From Cunninghamella blakesleeana (lineage: Eukaryota > Mucoromycota > Mucoromycetes > Mucorales > Cunninghamellaceae): DNA of 64,000 nt. The stretch covers positions 1,943,501-2,007,500 of the forward strand of contig JAFCIZ010000002.1 in the NCBI GenBank assembly GCA_017871115.1. Reading direction: 5' to 3'. Positions 46,755 to 59,500 of the stretch are shown here, in pieces. Below the pieces are notes generated by a model that made no database searches, was not told the origin of the DNA, and saw only the letters and a program-made list of their open reading frames with translations. The translations under genes and the position numbers were made by a program. Each line of letters starts with the position of its first letter. Positions within the stretch are counted from its first letter, which is position 1.

Positions 46755-48641
46755 TGGGCCCTTCACAAAGTTTATTTAAAAAGAAAAAAAAGAAAAATAT
46801 TAATCTAAAAACTATATCTTTTCAACCTCAACCTTTACCACCACCTCCTCAGGAAGAAATTAAGACAGCTCATTCAACTAGATCACTAAGTCAAATAACT
46901 ACTCAGCACACTGATACAACACAAAGAACAAGTTTTTCAACCCATACCACGCTAATAGAACCCAATAAATACACCTCAATTTTAGATCCAACCATGGCTA
47001 CTACTACTACAACATCTACAGCAAAACCAGCTGCAGAAAAAACAATGGATATAAAAGATAAAGATAAAAGTAATGATACGACGTCTATAAAGTTTAATTC
47101 AAACTTATCAGAAAGAGATATTATGTATGCAAAACATGCAGCAGCAGCAGCTATTGGATTTGATCCTCTTGATTATGAAAACAATCAATGGTATTCAAAT
47201 GATCCTAACAATACTACTACTAAAACAATGGTCAAGAAAGATACTTTAAACCGTCAATTATATCGTGATCTTTTTACTTTTCAAGATAATCGCTCCAAAG
47301 AAAATGATCGGTAAATAATCATAATAATAGTATCACATTTACAATAAAGTACAGTATGGAAATGACGTAACTCTTTTTTCTTTACTTTACTTCTTTTTTA
47401 ATTTGTTATGCATTTAGACAACAGCGACAAGTATGTTTGTGCAATTGTATTATTATTTATTTATATTTTTTAAGAAAAGCATTATTTTTATAATATAACA
47501 ATGGATATACTGATTTATTTATTTGTTTATTTATTTATTATAGCATTATTTATTAAAAAAAATTTTAGGAGGAAATTATAAAATACCTTTACCAACAAAC
47601 CCCAGCCTTATTATCAACTGGAGCTGTGGCACAGGTTAGTATTTTTCATTTATCTGTTATTATCTTTAATATTTTAATAAAACGTATCGATGACAATTTT
47701 AGTGATGATAATGATGATTTTAATTATTAATATCTATATATACTTTTTTATTTATTTTCTAAATAAGCTAATTGGGTAATGGAATTAAGTCAAGAGTTAA
47801 ATTGTAAAATAGTTGGAATTGATGACGAAGAAGCCATGCTACCTAGTTTAATTCATTCTTCTGGAAAGTTTGAATTTCTTCATGCTAATTTATATTCTGG
47901 TATTACAGGTTTAGAAAAATATAATGACAACCAAGCAGACTATATCATGATGCGGGATGTTTGGCTTATTAATCAACCGATTGATCGTTGGCGTATTCTT
48001 TTAAAACAAGTGTTTCGTGTATTAAAGCCTGGTGGGTACGTAGAAATAATTGAACGTGGTAAATGAATAAAAAGTTATACATAAATAACGATTTTACATC
48101 TAATGTTCTACTGTATTAATTTTTTTTAAAAAAATAACATTTTTTTTATAGATCAAATCGTTCGTTCAGCAGGACCTGAATTAACTACTCTCATCGATTG
48201 GACTAAAAATTTATTTAAATCTATCACTGATGGCATTGATATTAATTCCGTTTTAATTGATTATTTAAAAATGATTGGATATGAAAACATTACTGAAGCT
48301 TGCTATCGAGTACCTATTGGTGAATGGAGTGATAATTCATGTAAGACTATTAAAATAAAATAAAATAAAATGAATGAATGAACTAAGTATACCTATGTAC
48401 TTATTTTATTTTATTTAATTATTTTCAATTTATTTTTGAAGATGAACGTGAAATGGGATATTTAAATCAAGATGTATTAGACCGACAATATCACTTATTT
48501 GCTCATCATATCGCTGAATCCAATAATGTACGTGAAAAGGAAGTTCAAGAAAAAATCACCAATGCATTATCCGAATGTGAAGAATATAAACCTTGGATGG
48601 TATGGCGTTATTATTCAGCCCAAAAGCAACCATTAAATTAA
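46754..48641 (+). CDS. UMTA-type SAM-dependent methyltransferase with degenerate motif I
   Basis: Exons 46754..47310, 47418..47430 (13 bases), 47544..47634, 47768..48058, 48152..48340 and 48442..48641; 446 aa. Only this frame joins HYLLKKILGGNYKIPLP to LIINWSCGTANWVMELSQEL, the HF.LK...GGN..P and motif I of UMTA-class enzymes. KIVGIDDEE follows (acidic residue after motif I), then YIMMRDVWLI, ILLKQVFRVLKPGGYVEIIE and VRSAGPELTTLIDW. Residues 1-180 are disordered, start MGPSQSLFKKKKKK and are Thr-rich. Motif I normally reads D.GCG.G; here S and A replace two of the glycines, so SAM binding may be altered. Such enzymes include LaeA-like regulators, but no biosynthetic cluster surrounds it. The substrate is unknown. 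Confidence 0.85.
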
Positions 48642-48903
48642 AAAGAAAAGAAAAAAAAATCTCACAGCAAAAACTTTAATAATTTATATATATATATATC
48701 ATACCACTTTTTTTGTAACGCTGTGATTAGATTACTTTTATTTTTTTAAAAAGAGGTTTTTAATATACAATTTTTTTTTATTAAATCAATGTAATATTTC
48801 TTCAGTATTCTGTTTTCTAAAAAATCTAATGTTTTAATATTCAAATAGTCCTATTTATTTACATACTTTATAATAAAATATAACCCATAACATATTATAG
48901 ATC

Positions 48904-50659
48904 TCATTGTTGTTCATTATCCATTTGCTGCATATGTCGTGCAACCTATATATATATTTATATATAAAAAATCACGTCAGAATTATATTTTTCTTTTTTT
49001 TATTTTATTTTAAAATTATTTATATGTAATTTTATTAATGTGTTATTTTACTAGTTTTTGTTTTTACCTCTTCTAATTCTTCTAAATCCCATCCAATATC
49101 GCTACGATTAATTTTAAAATGATGAAGTTCATGTGCTAATGTTCGTAAAACATTATCACTGAAATAAGAAAAAAAAAAGAAGAGGAATTGAAAAGGTAAT
49201 TGTATAAAAGTTGTTAAGATTTATTATTTTTTTATCCATTGTTATTATTATTATAGATGTCTGTATAAATATGTTACCTAGAATGTTGAATCCAAATGCA
49301 ATAATCATCCAACCATATTTTACTATAAATATAATAGACATCATGATGATCAAATAAATCCTTCATTTCCAGAAACGCTTTAAGAATAGCCCTTTTTCCA
49401 AGTTTAAATAATATATAAACATCTTGTAGGACTTTTTCACATAGGTTCCAATTTCTATATAAAGGATATGCTAAAGCTCTTCGATAACTTGCTATAATTA
49501 CTTCTTTTAAAGTAGTGAATTGCTAGAAAGGAAAGAAAAGAAAAAGAAAATAAATAAATAAATAAATAAAATTATACTTTTCTATAATATTATATATATA
49601 TATATTCAATATTATCATCAGTGTTGTTAATTTACTTCTAAACATGACAATGTAGAACTTATTTTTCCAATACACCAAACAGACTCAACGTTATTTTCGC
49701 CTTCACATATACGATGGTTATAGCAATAAGAAAATAATATATCAACAATATTAAGGTACGCTATTTTTTCGTTTGACAAAAGATCTAAAATACAAGATAT
49801 ACACAATATAAAATAATATATAAATATGTAGACAGTCATTTTTGGATTCAATTTATTATACATATTCACCTTTTTATATATTATTTTTCTTGACTTACAT
49901 TCTTTATTTGGTAAACTTCGCATAATATTTTGATCTTTATCTGAGAATTTAATTATTGATTCTTGAGGATCTGTAATAGTTAATGGTGATATATCAATGT
50001 TCATTGTATCAATCTCTTTTCCTATTTCTTGTATTAATGGACCTGAATAAACATACATATATATGTGAATATAAATATATAAATATATATATATATATAT
50101 AACTTAAAAAAAAAAAAAGCAGTTTTTTCATTAATATTATTTTTATTTTTACCTTTGCTTGATCCAATATTTTCTTTTGCTACTTTTTGGGATCTTTTAA
50201 GTTCCTTTGCCCATACAGTTTTATAATGTAAAAGAGAATCAATTTCATCATGGTTGATATAATCCATTACATAATGATCTTCGTCAAATTTAATATTTTC
50301 ATTTTCGATACGATCTAAACGCCTCGATTCTACAGTTGATTTTTCTGGATTAGATATAGAAATGATTTCGTTCGCTGTTTCTTCTACATGAGTAAAATAG
50401 CCATTGTATTGATTATTAAATCCATATGATGTTTGAATTAAAAAATCAGTTTGAGGTAACTCTTGCGGTAATTCCCAATTGAAATCAATGGCTATACAAA
50501 TAATAATAATAATAACAACCATAGTAAAAATATAATTAATTATCTTCAATAAGAGCTATTATATTGATAAACAACCATCCCATTATTTACTATATAGATA
50601 TGTAATATTACCTTCTTGGAATTCAGGATTAATTGATTTGTCATTGTTTTTGTCTAAAG

Positions 50660-50693
<34 letters not shown>

Positions 50694-51258
50694 GGCTGGT
50701 TGACTAGATATGACTTCAATTAATGGCTTTTTTGGTGTGGTGTTGTTATTTTGAGTAGTTTCACCTTTACGAGCCAACAACTTTGTCAATAAATCCAAAT
50801 CTTTAAAATGTTCCCCTTTATTTTCTTTTGATACACGCACTATAAATTCGCCAGAAGAAGGATCATAGGAAGCTTTAGAATCATCGTCTTCAATAAGAGG
50901 ACCAGGAAAATATAATCTTTTTTATATAGAGAATAGATATATAAGTTTATTAATATATATATCTTGAATAATTTATTAAGCTATTTAAATAATAATAATA
51001 TATACCTGAGAAAATAAGGTTTTAAAAAAAATCGAAATTCTGTATCTTGTACATGAAGATCTACATCTTGAGCCTTTAAATTAAAATAAATAACATAGTA
51101 GTTTTAATAATAATATAATTTAAAAATAAATATATTTAAAGATTCAGAATTAATATATTAAAAGTCATTTTATTAATAATTACTCTAACATATGGTGTAT
51201 TTATAGTAATAGTAACTGAGTCATCGTCTTGATCTACTCTGAAGGTGGGGGTAATCAT
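48904..51258 (-). CDS. SHQ1: H/ACA snoRNP assembly chaperone SHQ1
   Basis: Nine exons: 51258..51184, 51073..51006, 50916..50612, 50491..50153, 50042..49899, 49784..49636, 49522..49278, 49158..49068 and 48945..48904; 485 aa. An N-terminal CS domain (MITPTFRVDQDDDSVTITIN, FFLKPYFLRLYFPGPLIEDD) leads through an Asn/Asp-rich linker to the all-helical SHQ1 domain: FDEDHYVMDYINHDEI, IAYLNIVDILFSYCYNHRIC, EGENNVESVWCIGKISSTLS, RRALAYPLYRNWNL, LGKRAILKAFLEMKDLF and WLDDYCIWIQHS, each aligning with known SHQ1. SHQ1 holds Cbf5/dyskerin before H/ACA RNA binding, in nucleus and cytoplasm. The length is normal for the family. Confidence 0.96.
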
Positions 51259-52122
51259 TTTAAGGAAAGAAAGAGAAAGTTATTTTTTTCAAATATTTTT
51301 TTTTAAAAAAAATAAAAAAATATTCATGCACCGCCAACTATTTTTATCGACCATTTTTTTTCCTCGCAAATGACAACCTATTTTTCTACATATAATTTAT
51401 AACAGCCGAAATTCATTATCATCTTATGAAAATTGACTAGCATATAATGAATGATTATGTCATTAATCATTTAAAATATTGTAACAATTAGACTTTTATC
51501 TAAGATAAATGGGTATTTAACTTGATCATAAAACTTAAAATTAATCAGTATACTTTCATGATCTTGGTATGAAAATTAGGCTATAGGTAGGGAATAAATA
51601 TAACGTTAATAAGTTTAAATTTCAAGGAGATTAGCCCTTTATTAATGAAAATAAAGAAATGTTTGAATTGAAGTAACAACTTTGATTACTCTTTTATTAT
51701 TTTTATAATTATTTTTATTATTATTATTATATTATTATTATTATTTATTATTTTTTATATTATTTAAAAAATAATAATTATTATGATATAAAATAAATAA
51801 AAATAGAAAGCAATATTAATTGATTTACTAAGTATAAATTCAAAAGTTTTTTTCCTAAGAAATAATAATAGAGATTACTTATTTCACTTGAAATATATAT
51901 ATTTTTCCTTTTTTACCTTTACTTTTACCACATATAAATATACAACTTTATATCAATAATATTATTTTATTTTATTTGTAAGAAATGTACTTAACAAAAC
52001 ATATCATGTGCAAAAAATAAAAATAAAACATTCATATAAGGAGTATATATTAATGATATATTTGCTGATATTTAGTATGTAGATGCTTTTTGTTGATGTC
52101 TATATTTTTGGTGTTTTTTTTT
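51259..52122. other. Intergenic region SHQ1 promoter / SF3B2 3' flank
   Basis: Contains a T9A8 palindrome (51296-51312), two copies of the ~144-bp degenerate repeat (51425-51690) and an ATT-rich stretch (51705-51760). No gene seen. Confidence 0.6.
51425..51690. repeat. Second locus of the ~144-bp degenerate repeat, two copies
   Basis: TATGAAAATTGACTAGCATA at 51425 recurs as TATGAAAATTAGGCTATAGG at 51568 (143 bp). GTCATTAATCATTTAAAAT (51460) recurs as CGTTAATAAGTTTAAATTT (51604), again 144 bp. The unit also resembles the last copy of the array at 14.6-15.1 kb (GGAAATTAACATATCTATAA). Alignment is by eye. Confidence 0.45.
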
Positions 52123-53696
52123 CTAAAATTTAAAAACTTTTTTCTTCTCATCTTTTTGACGGAGTTTCATTGCTTGGCGTTTTGCATAATCCATATACAT
52201 ATTAGTGAGTTCCTTCTCACCTGCTCCAGCTGGTAGTCGTTCTTTTTGTGCATTTTGATATTCATTACGTATAACATTTTTATTTAATCCATATTCATCT
52301 GATAAATCATTTGGATCCAATGATACTATTACGTCGTCATTGGTGGCATTCCATAAATAACCTGTATTTTTTATTTTTATATCTTTATCGGGTAGAGTGC
52401 TATTGTTGCTGTTGTTATTATCCATTTGTAGTTTATCGATATCATAGTGATATTGCGATCCGAAGAACCCTGCTATATTATCTGAATTTTTGGAAGGTAT
52501 AATTTCATATAATTTTGGTTGCTCTTCATGAAAATGGCGAGTATGAGTCCGTTTTTGTTTTTTACTACGATTTAGCTCTTCCTGCACATCAATATTTATT
52601 GGTTTAGTTATTATATGATCATCATTATTAGCATTGCTTGTTGATTCTTGCGATAGGCTGTTTATATCAACTGGTGTAGTGTTATATTCACATTCTATAT
52701 CATTCTCATCATCTGTCTCTTGACATTCTATTTCACCCCAAAGTTGTCTATCAATTTGTATCTATAATTGAAAAAAATAAAAATAATTAAAAACCGGAAA
52801 GGGGAAATGAAAAAAGGAAAGAAAGAAATAAAAGGAATATGTATATATTAGTTTATATATGTAAATCCATATATTCACTCATATTACCATTTCTGGTTCT
52901 TCACTCATTTGGTTGCTATTGTTTAATACATTTCCATAGAGTGGTCTATTAAACTATTGAATAAAATTAAAAATAAAAAATTAATTAATAACTTTATTCG
53001 ATAATGGCTATTATAAAATTGAAATTAAAATTAAATTAGACGCTTACTTCATCTACAGGGACTTTCCCCCATCCATGATTTTGATAACCCCATTTCGCAC
53101 CTTCAGGAATGGGTGAATTTAAACCAGGAATTTTTATATGTTTGTAACTTGGTGGCGGGCCATATCGTTGCATTTGATAAAGCCAAGGGGGTGGCATTAA
53201 AGGTGATGTCATTCCCAATGCTTCTTTTAATTTGTCAGATAATTCTCCATATTTTTTTATATTAAACTTCGATGATATATGTTTTCGTTCTTCATACCTG
53301 TCATTAATAATAATAATAGTAAAAATATAATTATCAGTGAATGACTTTGGCTGATTTTTTTTGAATAATAATAATAATAGTAATAAAAAAGCAAAAAGCT
53401 TACAAATCTCCATGAACTGTTAAATTAGGTTTGGTTTGATATTTAAAAAATGCATCATAGAGAGCTTCATATTTGAGATCAAGTTTGCCCAACCGAGGTC
53501 TTCGCATTTGATTTTTTTTGGTCTTTGATCTCTTCGTCATTTCTTGTTTCTTTAGTTTTTCACGCGATTCCATAATTCCAGTATTCTTAATAAAATCTAG
53601 CAATAATAAAAAAAAATTATATCAGTTCATTGATTGGTAAATAAAATTATATATATATATATTAGCCAGTCATTAATAATGGTAATTTATACGATT

Positions 53697-53763
<67 letters not shown>

Positions 53764-54822
53764 ATACCAGGTAATTCATAGGGTGATCGAAGTTCTGAAT
53801 AATAGCTAAATAGAAATTTTTCTGGAGAACGCCAATGACCAGGAACTTGTACCGTGTTTCGATATGATTTTAAATCGATTAATAATAGTGGTTCAGTGGC
53901 TGATATATCCCATGGCTATATTAAAAAAATCATTATATTTAGTTATAAGTCAAATCTATTATTATTACTATTCCTTTTTTCTTTTGTTATTAATGATTTG
54001 TAAATTTCTATTACTTCTACAACTTGTGGCTGCAACGCTAGTTCTCTCAGTTCTTCCATTGTAAATCGATTTTCCTTTTTTAGTTTTTTTTTGGATATAG
54101 TTTTGTTGGTTTCATATAAAGTGGCATCAGCTGTTGTTAGTGAGGATGGTGATGGTTTATTTTCCTCTTCTTCTAAATTTGTCTATAAATACAATTAAAT
54201 GAAAAATTATTATTCTTAACATTCAAAATTTTATTTATTTAAACTATATATATATATTTTTAAAATATTGCATACCTTGTTATTTTTAGTACTATCAGTG
54301 TCGTTTATACTAAAACGATCAAGAACCTTAGTAAATTGTTGAATAGTTTTCTCACCACAATGGTTTAAAAATGATAAATCTATTGTAGGTGCTGAATATT
54401 CAATTTCCGTTTGATCTTGCAGTGTTTGAGTTGTTTGTTCAGATTCAACAATGTTATTGATGCTTTTTTGTTCCATTTCCATTTGATCTGCTGCTAAAGG
54501 AATATCTTCTTTTTTATTTGATATTTTTTTCTCATTCTAAATTAAAATACATTAAAGAAAAATAAAAAGAAAGGTTGCTTATGGTAAACCAATTTTTTAA
54601 AAGTATAGTATATATTTATACATTATACAATAATAATAATAACTATAACTATCAAAATTTTCTTACATTATATTCTTTTTCTTTGAGTTTGTGCTTATAC
54701 TTCCTAACTTTTTTCTTCATACGTTTACGCAGTTTCATAGCCTTGCGTTTTTCTTCTTCCATTTTTACAAGACCAGGTATCTGTTTTTCTTGTTGCATAT
54801 TGATATTTTCTATAATCTTCAT
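52123..54822 (-). CDS. SF3B2: U2 snRNP splicing factor SF3B2 (SAP145/Cus1)
   Basis: Eight exons: 54822..54667, 54536..54276, 54182..54015, 53915..53768, 53596..53404, 53297..53048, 52953..52888 and 52761..52123; 626 aa. DUF382 region: VPGHWRSPEKFLFSYYSELR, SPYELPGDFIKNTGI, RRPRLGKLDLKYEALYDAFF and KYQTKPNLTVHGDLYEE. PSP domain: PPPWLYQMQRYGPPPSYKHI, KIPGLNSPIPEGAKWGYQNH and GWGKVPVDEFNRPLYG. These are near-diagnostic for SF3B2, which contacts the pre-mRNA upstream of the branch site. The N-terminus is Lys-rich; the C-terminus (DVIVSLDPNDLSDEYGL, KERLPAGAGEKELTNMYMDY) is also conserved. The intron between exons 4 and 5 holds a 65-base homopolymer. VPS29 starts 177 bases away, head to head. Confidence 0.97.
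53698..53762 (-). repeat. 65-base homopolymer inside an SF3B2 intron
   Basis: Uninterrupted A on the + strand, 53698-53762, so poly(U) in the pre-mRNA. It begins 4 bases inside the intron (after the 5' splice site GUAUG), an unusual place for a pyrimidine tract, which normally precedes the 3' splice site. Confidence 0.85.
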
Positions 54823-54999
54823 AGAACATTGAAATAATTTTTTTAAAAGCGCAATATATTTTTTTTAAAAAAAGGATAGTAGTTAAAAAGATGGAAAGGA
54901 ACTATTTTTAAAAAAATAAGATTTAAAAATTTTCAGCTCCCGATTTTTTTTTGTCTTTCTTTTGCTTTTCATATCTTTTTACAATTTATATTCATTATT

Positions 55000-56092
55000 A
55001 TGGTTGTAAGTAAATATAATATACGATATGAAAAAACTTTATTATTTATTTTTTAATAAACAATTATAATATTTTCAACTATTTATGTAAACATATATAC
55101 ATATATATATATTTATATGTTTAATTTTTTATATTAAAGTTAGTACTTGTCTTAGGCGATTTACATATACCTCATCGCGCATACGATTTACCTCTTAAGT
55201 TTAAAAAACTCTTGGTAATTCATCTTTTCAATTATTTTTACATCAAATACATAAAAAGAATAAAAGAGTATATACTAGCGGCTAAAAATAAAAGGGTGTT
55301 AGTATATATTAATAAAAAACAAAAACAAAACCAATACTTCATCGAATATTTTAGGTTCCTGGTAAAATCCAACAAATTATATGTACTGGTAATATATGTG
55401 ATAGAGAAACTTTAGAATATTTAAAAACAATTGCTGGTGATATCACTATAGTAAAAGGGGATTTTGATGAAGTAAGTTTAAAATTTTAAATAAAACAACG
55501 ATATATATATGTGCTATTATACTTATTATATTGCTTTTCTTTTATTTTATATTTCATTTTCCTCTATGCTTCAGAACCAAACTTTCCCTCAAGCTAAAGT
55601 ATTAACAATTGGAAATATTCGTGTTGGAGTACTTCATGGACATCAAGTTATCCCTTGGGGAGATGCTGAATCATTAGATATTACTGCTCGGCAAATGGAA
55701 GTTGACTTATTATTAAGTGGCCATACACATCAATTTGAAGCTTTTGAAAATAATGGACGTTATTTTATCAATCCCGGTAGTGCAACTGGTGCTTATTCAT
55801 CTATACCAAACAATCCGTAAGTGAGAAGAAATTATATATATATTAAAAAATAAGAGTAGTAGAATAAAGATAATATACTAGATTATTTTTATTATTATAT
55901 GGTTGATTAATATATTTTATTAATTACTATTATTATTTCTAAATATATATTAGTGAACCCGTTCCATCTTTTGTATTAATGGATATTCAAGGCAATAATG
56001 TTGTAACATATGTTTATAAGTTAGTAGATGATGAAGTTAAAGTAGAAAAGTTGGAATACAAGAAAATTTCAGATCCCAATAAGGTATTGTAA
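55000..56092 (+). CDS. VPS29: Retromer subunit VPS29
   Basis: Exons 55000..55005 (6 bases, Met-Val), 55140..55214, 55355..55471, 55575..55816 and 55954..56092; 192 aa. The metallophosphoesterase-like fold shows GDLHIPHR (motif I), [26 protein letters not shown] (motif II), [31 protein letters not shown] and [12 protein letters not shown], then [18 protein letters not shown]. Every block matches VPS29, the scaffold that joins VPS35 in the cargo-selective retromer. The C-terminus [15 protein letters not shown] is slightly longer than the human protein. The first exon is minimal but is the only ATG that fits. Confidence 0.97.
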
Positions 56093-56510
56093 ATATATAA
56101 TGTATGAATAAGGTGTGTACTTTTTATTATGAATATGATTATTGTTATCGAAAAAATTGTTAAATTTATTTACAATAAAGTGATAAATAAATAATTTATA
56201 AATATCTGGATAAACCTATCAATTTATACTACAGTTTAACGATTTTTGTATATGTAAATTTTTATTAACAATTTATTGAGGATTATTACAATCTATTTTT
56301 GTAGCCATTGTGATCTAATTAACATAAAGTTTTTAAAAATATTAATAATTATTCAAACCAAATTCAATTTTTATCTTTTATTATGATCATTATTAAACAT
56401 AATATATATATATATATATAATTTTTTTTTAAAAAAAAAACAAATTAAGAATAAAAAAAACAAATTAAAAATAAAATAAACAAAACATCGTATTTAATGA
56501 ATACCGAAAA
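56093..56510. other. Convergent intergenic region (VPS29 / UBR1)
   Basis: Two 3' flanks, AT-rich, with a (TA)n tract and a T9A10 palindrome at 56422-56440 that may sit near both polyadenylation regions. No gene. Confidence 0.6.
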
Positions 56511-59500
56511 TTAGAGTGTAGTCCATCCACCAATATCATACGTAGCTTCAATTTGTCTAGCAACATAGATTGGTATATTGTGTTGTAACCATAATTTTCT
56601 AATTTCTGCATAGCGTTTAGCATTTAAATATTGAGGTCTACCACGCCTTAATCCTTGATCAACTTCTCCATGTGTATCCAAATAAGGAGCATTCATAAAC
56701 CATCCATTACCATTATGAAGTAATATAAGAACGCACCGTTTAACTGATAAAAATATGCCAATATCACCTCCACAACTATAAAAATAAAATAAAATAAAAT
56801 ATGGTTAAATAATGCAGTATAAATTAGAAATACTGCTTTATAAAGAGTAAAATAATATAATTTGTATTTTCTTTTTAAAAAATATGTAATATAATATTGT
56901 ATATATTAAAGCTATCTTTTTATAAGAATAAAATAAAGAGAATTATTTTTTTAACTTACTCTAATGTATGTAGATTGCATTCACCTTCTTCATCTTCGGA
57001 ACAACAGAAACTTTGACAGCAAACAAATGTTCCACAGAATAAACATAATGCAGGATCGGTTGGTACAGTTCCACATTTTTGACAAATACGTTGTAAACTT
57101 TCATCAAAGAGACGATCTAGTCGTAAAGGAAGTGGAACTAAAGAAAGTGGGATTGGTAAATCAAGAACTATTTTGTCCTGATCTGAAGATTTTACAGATT
57201 CCATAGGGCTTTTTGTTATAGCTGATATAGACGATGCCGCAACATTAGCAATTTCTCGAAGTTGTTTTCTTTTTTTCATTTCACGTACATGTTGATAACA
57301 CCAGTTTTGTACCAATTTTGCTTGTTCTTTATTTATATTATTGTTGTCGTTATTACCCACACTTGTTAATACATCAATCCAGTTTGGTAAATGTAATAAC
57401 TGTAAGAGGCGATCCAGTTCACTTTCATTATTAATTAATACTGAATCTTCATCTTCTGCCATTGTATTATCATCCATAGATTCTGAAGGTGAAACAATAT
57501 ACCCAAATCTTGTGATCATTAAAAGTAGTGTTCTTCTTAAAAATGGTAATACAAACCCTTGAACTAATCTAGATAGTTTAGCCATATCAGCGTTATCGAT
57601 ATCATCAGTAGTAGTTCCGTTATTTCTAGGTAATGATTCTGATGGCATATTAAGATAGTCCACTATTAAATTGACAAATGATTTCATTGCTGATTGTTCT
57701 TGGTCACTTACAGGTTGTGGTAGGTGTAATTCATTATCATTTTTATAAAGTTTTCCATTTTCTATAATACCTACTACTGATTTTGTGATTTCTGCTAAGA
57801 ATAATACTCGTATCAAAGGATATATATCGACCTGGGTAGTAGGAGTCATGTGTAAAGCTAATTCGACTAATATCATAAATGGATCATCTTCAATCAATGG
57901 CATATTTTCATACATGGTTAGCCTATCTTGTCCTTGGTGACTTGCTAAACCAGGCATAACAAAAGTAGAGATATCATCAACAGGTGCATCCGTAAATATT
58001 TGTTTCATACGCCCAATTGCCAACATATGAACTTTAGTTAAAGTTAATGACGTAGATGATGTTGCAGGCTGTTCAGGTTGTCCCATTAGAGATGTATAAG
58101 CTACCACTGTATCACCTAATATACGTAATAGCATTTGTGTTTGAGTTGGAATTTGATCAAATAGTGTGCCAGTACATTCGTTTTCTGCCATTACATCAGC
58201 GATTATACGTGTATTAGAATTTCCACGTGTTGCAATTTCCACTCCATTAATTGTATATCCTAATAACCCCCATAAAAGGTCTATATTTTTAGCTGCTACA
58301 GATAAATCTTTAATTGTATCATCACCACATAATTCCTGATGTATGATTGAAAGTATATCCATTAATCTAGTATATGATCTTTTAATGGCACCGACATTAT
58401 TTGACACTGAGCTATGCATAATATCGGCATCAAATAAACTAGATAAACCAGTAAGAGATGATGATGATGATGATGTAATCGTAGATTGTGAAGGTGATAA
58501 TGTTGGTCCATTGTGTTGATTAAGTTGTTGAGCTGTAGAAGATGAGGAAGATGGCGATGATGGGTCTAAAGGAGATGGCGTTGATGCTGAAAAGTTAAGC
58601 GTGCTTCGCCGATTAGATCTATCTTCTCCACTAAGCCATGTAGCAAGAGTTTCTTTAAGTTTACTAGCTCCACTGCTACGCCTTCCTTGATAAAACGATG
58701 GTCGAATTAGCCCAATCAGTTGTTTTAATGTTTGTATATGATTATAACCGCCAGATTGTATAAAGTTTTCATAACTTGATTCATTAGTATTGACAAATGG
58801 TCCAACAGAAGACTCTTTTTTTCCTTTCCAAAATAGAGGTAGAAGTGTATTTCCAAGTGATTTGCAAAGTGGACACATGAATTCTTTTCTACTACGGTTT
58901 TCAGGATGATTTCGTGTTAACTGAGCTGAATGACGTGAATCAATTGATGAACAATAAACATCAAAACATTTGATATGCATTAAGTGACCGCAAGAAGAAG
59001 CATACAAACCCGTTTTATGGAGCTGAGACGGGAAACCTGATATAGGTGTATTATTATCAGTAAGTAACTGTTGATCTTCCCATTCAACATCAAGATTGGG
59101 GCCCATTTTTAATATGTCGCTAAATATCTTTTCATTTTCCATTGGTACTTCGCGAAGAATATTTGATGTTTGCAGCAATCCTAATAATCCGTATGGAGAA
59201 GATTTTTCATGAACATCTTCTTGACAAACAATACAAGTACCAACGGGATAAGAACAGAGTCTTTGGACTATGTTTTTATCATTTTCGGTAATCTCTTGTT
59301 CTAATGGTACATCTTGATCATCCATATCTTCTCCTTCTTCATCATATAATCCTTCATTTTGTTCCATAAATTGTGATTGTGCCTGAGCAAACTGGGCCAT
59401 TATTTTTAACTGCCGCTCACGAGCAGCTTGTTTCTTTTTTTCATATTCAGATAATTCGGATTTGTTATCAGTAGAAGATTGTGAAGCTAATTCTTGCTGC

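Noticed and set aside
47569..47634. Alternative exon start at 47569 (EEIIKYLYQQTPALL) for the methyltransferase
   Set aside because: It keeps an open frame but cannot join the next exon in frame and loses the conserved GGNYKIPLP and motif I.
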